Origin: Clostridiales bacterium
Lineage (GTDB): Bacteria; Bacillota_A; Clostridia; Oscillospirales; Oscillospiraceae
Assembly: GCA_019417795.1 (NCBI GenBank)
Contig: DXUR01000087.1
Location: forward strand, 1-8,923
Reading direction: 5' to 3'
DNA: 8,923 nt
Part shown: positions 6,344 to 8,923 of the stretch, in pieces
Numbering within the stretch: the stretch's first letter is position 1
Layout of the letters: each line of letters opens with the position of its first letter
Notes under the pieces: generated by a model
What the model was told of the DNA's origin: nothing
Seen by the model: the letters and a program-made list of their open reading frames with translations, nothing else
Databases searched by the model: none
Program-made: the position numbers and the translations under genes

Positions 6344-7237
6344 ATGGAAGCAATCAAGAACGGTCTGTGCAAAAACCTGACCCCGGCACAGCTGTGGAGC
6401 GGCGCACGGTTTTTTCTGCTGCTGAATCTGAGCCTGATCATTTGTGCGGCGGCACTGAACTTTTACTGTGCTCCTAACCACTTTGTATTTGGCGGTACTA
6501 CCGGTCTTTCCATCGTGCTGGCCACCTGCTTTCCGGCTCTGAGCGTCAGCACCTTTATGTGGATCACCAATGCGGTGCTGGATGTGCTGGGTTGCGTCTT
6601 TCTGGGCATAAAGACCATGGGATGGACGCTGTACTCTTCCTTCATGCTCAGCTTTTATTCCAGTATGTGCGAAAAGCTGTTTCCCATGTCCCAGCCTTTA
6701 ACGGATGACACTCTGCTGGAGCTGTGCTTTGCGGTGGCGCTGCCGGCCCTTGCCAGCGGCATTGTGTTCAACATCGGGGCATCCACCGGCGGCACCGAAA
6801 TCGTAGCGATGATCTTACACAAGTACATCAAGGTGGAGATCGGCAGGGCTCTGCTGCTCAGCGATATCGGCACGGTGCTGTTTGCGGCTTGCATTTATGG
6901 CCCGCAGACCGGGATGTACTGCGTGCTGGGACTCATCGGGCGCAGCACCATCGTGGATACAGCCATCGAGAGCCTGAATCTCCGCAAGGTGTGTACGGTC
7001 ATCACCTCAAGGCCGGAGCCCATCCGGCATTTCGTTACGGAAACACTGGGACGCACAGCGACCCAGCAGAACGCCACCGGCGTGTACACCGGCGAGCCCC
7101 GCACCATGATCATGGTGGCGCTGACCCGGCGGCAGGCAGGGCTGCTGCGGGATTTCCTGCGTCGGGAGGACCCGGAGGCCTTTCTGACCATCGTCAACTC
7201 CAGCGAGATCATCGGCAAAGGATTCCAGTCGGTCTGA
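6344..7237 (+). CDS. YitT-family membrane protein (DUF161 + DUF2179)
   Basis: A 297-residue inner-membrane protein of the YitT family, usual length. An N-terminal block of hydrophobic helices (about 22-42, 50-66, 72-90, 94-108, 124-148, 168-205) contains the family marks FGGTTGLSIVL and NIGASTGGTEIVAMIL. The soluble C-terminal domain (about 213-292, LRKVCTVITSRPEPIRHFV to TIVNSSEIIGKGF) is DUF2179, a small ferredoxin-like fold thought to bind ligand. The biochemical function of the family is unknown. I chose the ATG at 6344, one base past the HAD stop, with GCGGAG upstream inside the HAD gene; the in-frame ATG at 6320 would overlap the HAD end and has no better site. Coupling to HAD suggests co-expression, but a direct link to the PTS substrate is not shown. 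Confidence 0.9.
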   Translation: MEAIKNGLCKNLTPAQLWSGARFFLLLNLSLIICAAALNFYCAPNHFVFGGTTGLSIVLATCFPALSVSTFMWITNAVLDVLGCVFLGIKTMGWTLYSSFMLSFYSSMCEKLFPMSQPLTDDTLLELCFAVALPALASGIVFNIGASTGGTEIVAMILHKYIKVEIGRALLLSDIGTVLFAACIYGPQTGMYCVLGLIGRSTIVDTAIESLNLRKVCTVITSRPEPIRHFVTETLGRTATQQNATGVYTGEPRTMIMVALTRRQAGLLRDFLRREDPEAFLTIVNSSEIIGKGFQSV

Positions 7238-7246
7238 AAATGCAGA

Positions 7247-7286
7247 ATGCCCGCCCACTGTGGCTTTTCCACAGCTGGGCGGGCAT
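7247..7286. terminator. Long hairpin ending the HAD-YitT transcript
   Basis: ATGCCCGCCCA (7247-7257) pairs with TGGGCGGGCAT (7276-7286), and inside it CTGTGG (7258-7263) pairs with CCACAG (7269-7274), with one bulged C and loop CTTTT. It begins 9 bases after the YitT stop. The plus-strand tail (CATTTATAT) is a poor T-run and the minus-strand tail has TTTT farther out, so it may act from both sides, including as the end of the minus-strand gene at 7458-7706. Confidence 0.75.
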
Positions 7287-7307
7287 CATTTATATGGTAA
7301 ATGTTTA

Positions 7308-7409
7308 TTTACGCTGACTTCTTGAATTTACGCTGAAAATACGCTGACTTTCCGGGATTTACGCTGAAAATACGCTGACTTGGCATGGTTTACGCTGAAA
7401 TTGCGCTGA
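7308..7409. repeat. Seven-copy ACGCTGA array with 11/20-base alternating spacing
   Basis: ACGCTGA starts at 7311, 7330, 7341, 7361, 7372 and 7392, and a variant GCGCTGA at 7403. The steps are 19, 11, 20, 11, 20, 11. From 7327 the copies form three pairs, each TTTACGCTGA followed 11 bases on by a second copy, usually ending ACTT, separated by unrelated linkers. Copies therefore lie about one and two helical turns apart, on one face of the DNA. The array lies downstream of a terminator and outside any gene. It resembles iterons or an ordered array of binding sites for an element-encoded protein. Confidence 0.85.
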
Positions 7410-7457
7410 GAAATGCGCGCCGCGCGATTAGCAGTTTTTCCGCGCGTTTTCTGTGGC

Positions 7458-7706
7458 TCAATCCTCCAGCCTGCCGTGGTCACAGCCAAGGGCAAGATAA
7501 TGCCCCATCTCCCCTCTCAGTACCATCTGTGCGTACTCCAAGGGCTTATTGTACAGCAGCCAGTCCAGTTCTGCCCGCTGTGTCGAGGTGTTTCCGTATT
7601 CGTCCTCAATGGCGATGCAGTCGATGGCAACGGTGGTGCCATCCTCGAACCGGGCTTCCACCCGGTCGATGTCCATGTTGTAGCGGCAGGTAAGCAATTT
7701 TGTCAT
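7458..7706 (-). CDS. Small DUF6061-like protein
   Basis: An 82-residue soluble protein beginning MTKLLTCRYNMDIDRVEARFEDGTTVAID, then IEDEYGNTSTQRAELDWLLYNKPLEYAQMVLRGE. From memory this matches the small DUF6061 family, which is frequent in Clostridia and often found in or beside mobile elements; its function is unknown. I chose the ATG read from 7706 because GGAGG (plus-strand 7715-7719) lies eight bases before it; an ATG at 7712 is only two bases from that site, and the ATG at 7745 has none. It is the only complete gene between the array at 7308 and the tRNA remnant at 7977, and its orientation matches the recombinase to the right. Low complexity and membrane segments are absent. Confidence 0.75.
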   Translation of the reverse strand: MTKLLTCRYNMDIDRVEARFEDGTTVAIDCIAIEDEYGNTSTQRAELDWLLYNKPLEYAQMVLRGEMGHYLALGCDHGRLED

Positions 7707-7733
7707 AGTCATATCCTCCAAGTCTTGATTTTG

Positions 7734-7763
7734 ATGATTGGCCACTCAAACCAATGCCGTCAA
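7734..7763 (-). promoter_or_regulatory. Possible promoter of the DUF6061-like gene
   Basis: On the minus strand TTGACG (7763-7758) is followed by an 18-base spacer and AATCAT (7739-7734, four of six matches to the -10). The predicted start near 7727 leaves about 20 bases to the ATG, just enough for the GGAGG site. The -10 is weak, so this is tentative. Confidence 0.3.
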
Positions 7764-7806
7764 GTCGTTGTCGGATAAGTCGATTTTTCATTTGTCTGAG
7801 AGTAAG

Positions 7807-7890
7807 TGCACGGTTTCTGCACGGTTTTTGCACGGTTTCAAAACGTGCAAAGGGTGCAAATCGTTGCAAAATCGGACAAAGGGTGCAGAA
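7807..7890. repeat. TGCACGGTTT direct repeats and inverted copies (possible integrase arm sites)
   Basis: TGCACGGTTT occurs at 7807-7816, 7818-7827 and 7829-7838, exactly 11 bases apart. Related inverted copies follow: AAACGTGCA (7841-7849), GGGTGCAAA (7852-7860), CGTTGCAAA (7862-7870) and AAGGGTGCAG (7879-7888). TTTGCACG (7827-7834) and CGTGCAAA (7844-7851) also form a perfect eight-base inverted repeat. The block lies about 90-170 bases from the tRNA fragment at 7977, a distance and layout like the arm-type binding sites of tyrosine integrases. That role is inferred. Confidence 0.6.
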
Positions 7891-8923
7891 ACTCGAAGTT
7901 CAAAACCTGCGATGCATCGCAGAGAAATGACGTTAAAACGTAACTTCCAAAAATTGAGGGAATCGCCCGGCGTGCGCTACGAATCAGTAGGCCGGGGGTT
8001 CGAGTCCCTTCCATCGCAGTAAAGCAATCCAAATCCGAACCATTTCCCTCGGATGCAACTTCTGTCGCTTCTCCAAAGGTGACGGTCTGTGTTCCTTCTT
8101 TATAGTTGAAGGTTATCAAAACCTTATCATCATACAGGTAAATCGCATTGATAAACGTATCCACCAATGCCTGCCGCTGGTCTTTCAGGCTCATGTCCAG
8201 CTTGCGGAACCGCATCAGCCAGAAGCGGATAAATTCCTCTTCGATTTTCGGCTTTGCCAGCTTTTCTTCCGCAATGCGGGCTTCAAGCTCACGCTTGGTT
8301 TCTTCGAGTTGCTCCAATCGCTCCTTGGTGGAACTGGTCAGGATTCCGGCTTGAATCGCATTGAGCATATTCTGAATACCCGATTCCGCATCCCGGAGCT
8401 GCTTCTCATAGAGGGGAAGATTGGTATTCTCCCGGTCTTGCAGCTCCATGACCTTGGCAATGATGGATTCCATTGCGGCATCATCCCGGACAAGCTGCAT
8501 GGTCTGGTTGACCACCAGATCTTCCAACCACTGTTTGCGGACGGTTTTCTTCTTGCAGCCCTTCTTCTTTTTGGCAGTGGCACATTTATAATAGCGGTGG
8601 ACTTCTCCCGTCCGGCTCGTACCGCTCTCACCAAACATCAGTGCGCCACAGCAGCCGCAGTGCAACTTGGTTGTCAGCAGGTAATCGTCCTCTGCCTTTC
8701 TCCGAGCAGGGGCTTTCTTGTTTTTGGCAATCTTTTCCTGCACATCATCGAACAATTCCAGCGGCACGATGGGCGGAATCGCATCGGGCACGACCACGTC
8801 CCGGAATTTCAGTTCTCCGATGTAACGCCGATTCTTGAGCATATGTTCGACACTGTTATAAGTAAACACACCGCCCACCGGGTTCTTGATGCCGTTTTCG
8901 TTCAGCCAATCACGGATCTCCTT
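7838..8923 (-). CDS. Large serine recombinase, C-terminal part (5' end beyond window)
   Basis: The frame is open to the right edge; 361 codons are visible and the N-terminal catalytic resolvase domain lies outside. What remains is typical of large serine integrases: the end of the recombinase domain (IRDWLNENGIKNP, NSVEHMLKNRRYIGEL, about visible residues 1-60), a zinc ribbon with Cys at about 89, 92, 114 and 123, a long coiled coil (about 150-240, rich in Glu/Leu/Arg), and the closing VDTFINAIYLYDDKVLITFNYKEG. After GSDLDC, where I would expect the protein proper to end, it runs on for about 60 residues. That tail (starting MEGTRTPGLLIRS) is the antisense of the tRNA-Arg fragment followed by intergenic repeats, with its TGA at 7838-7840. 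So the tail is probably not conserved. The enzyme would excise and insert the element lying to the right. Confidence 0.88.
   Translation of the reverse strand, partial: KEIRDWLNENGIKNPVGGVFTYNSVEHMLKNRRYIGELKFRDVVVPDAIPPIVPLELFDDVQEKIAKNKKAPARRKAEDDYLLTTKLHCGCCGALMFGESGTSRTGEVHRYYKCATAKKKKGCKKKTVRKQWLEDLVVNQTMQLVRDDAAMESIIAKVMELQDRENTNLPLYEKQLRDAESGIQNMLNAIQAGILTSSTKERLEQLEETKRELEARIAEEKLAKPKIEEEFIRFWLMRFRKLDMSLKDQRQALVDTFINAIYLYDDKVLITFNYKEGTQTVTFGEATEVASEGNGSDLDCFTAMEGTRTPGLLIRSARRAIPSIFGSYVLTSFLCDASQVLNFEFLHPLSDFATICTLCTF
7907..7922. repeat. 16-base perfect palindrome
   Basis: CTGCGATGCATCGCAG is fully self-complementary. Its right half CATCGCAG is identical to the last bases of the tRNA fragment plus the next base (8012-8019), so the tRNA-end octamer occurs directly repeated 97 bases apart. 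It may be a protein-binding site or a trace of recombination; the octamer match could be chance. Confidence 0.6.
7977..8018 (+). other. 3' half of tRNA-Arg(ACG), probable attachment-site remnant
   Basis: From 7977 the sequence follows a tRNA exactly: anticodon loop CTACGAA with anticodon ACG (7979-7981), 3' anticodon strand TCAGT (7984-7988), five-base variable loop AGGCC, T-stem GGGGG, T-loop TTCGAGT (7999-8005), CCCTT, acceptor 3' strand CCATCGC (8011-8017) and discriminator A (8018). The 5' half is missing: before the loop stands GTGCG where ACTGA would be needed, and no D-arm or 5' acceptor GCGATGG is seen. It cannot make a tRNA. Breakage exactly at the anticodon loop is a classic outcome of integrase crossover in a tRNA gene, so this is best read as an att site displaced by an integrated element. 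Confidence 0.8.

Noticed and set aside
7308..7409. A CRISPR array or coding minisatellite
   Set aside because: The repeat unit is seven bases with 4- and 12-13-base linkers, there are no cas genes, and the block lies outside coding sequence.
7411..7450. A terminator formed by the CGCGCG repeats at 7421-7426 and 7441-7446
   Set aside because: The stem is only six bases with a 14-base loop and a short T-run; CGCGCG is self-complementary, so the pairing has little meaning.
7807..7890. A CRISPR array
   Set aside because: The repeats are only 10 bases, adjoin with one-base gaps, and include inverted copies; no spacers of normal length and no cas genes.
7977..8018. A functional tRNA gene
   Set aside because: The acceptor 5' strand, D-arm and 5' anticodon strand are absent; only the 3' half is present.

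Overview
The codon choice (strongly G/C-ending in the central genes) and the gene families suggest a gut Firmicute of the Oscillospiraceae/Ruminococcaceae type. Faecalibacterium or a close relative is my best guess, but nothing here fixes the species. A coherent sugar or Amadori-compound uptake operon sits in the middle, with sequence of mobile-element character on the right and possibly the left.

Left (1-901): the 3' end of an unrecognised helical protein gene, then a start-less in-frame remnant that looks like the C-terminus of another protein (555-755), then a cluster of three small hairpins (756-850) that resembles a dispersed intergenic repeat. Centre (902-5695): a GntR/UTRA regulator with a near-consensus promoter, a strong bidirectional terminator, then a second promoter embedded in repeated CGTCT/AGACG boxes. 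That promoter drives EIIA, EIIB, EIIC and EIID of a mannose-family PTS and a double-SIS deglycase of the FrlB/FraB/GfrF kind. The likely pathway is uptake of a glycated amino acid or related sugar by the four PTS proteins, which phosphorylate it at C6, followed by cleavage to hexose 6-phosphate and the free amine by the SIS protein, with the GntR protein as ligand-responsive repressor. A GC-rich terminator closes this block.

Five bases past that terminator's T-run lies the ribosome-binding site of a HAD phosphatase gene, followed at once by a YitT-family membrane protein gene (5716-7237). These two are probably reached by read-through and end at a long hairpin (7247-7286).

Right (7300-8923): this part looks like a mobile-element junction. 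It holds a seven-copy ACGCTGA array with alternating 11- and 20-base spacing, a small DUF6061-like gene on the minus strand, a cluster of TGCACGGTTT repeats at 11-base steps, a 16-base palindrome, the exact 3' half of a tRNA-Arg(ACG) starting at its anticodon loop, and a large serine recombinase on the minus strand. The recombinase frame reads straight through the antisense of the tRNA fragment and into the repeats. The most unusual signals are this junction and the phased array. The PTS operon is biologically informative but follows a known plan.
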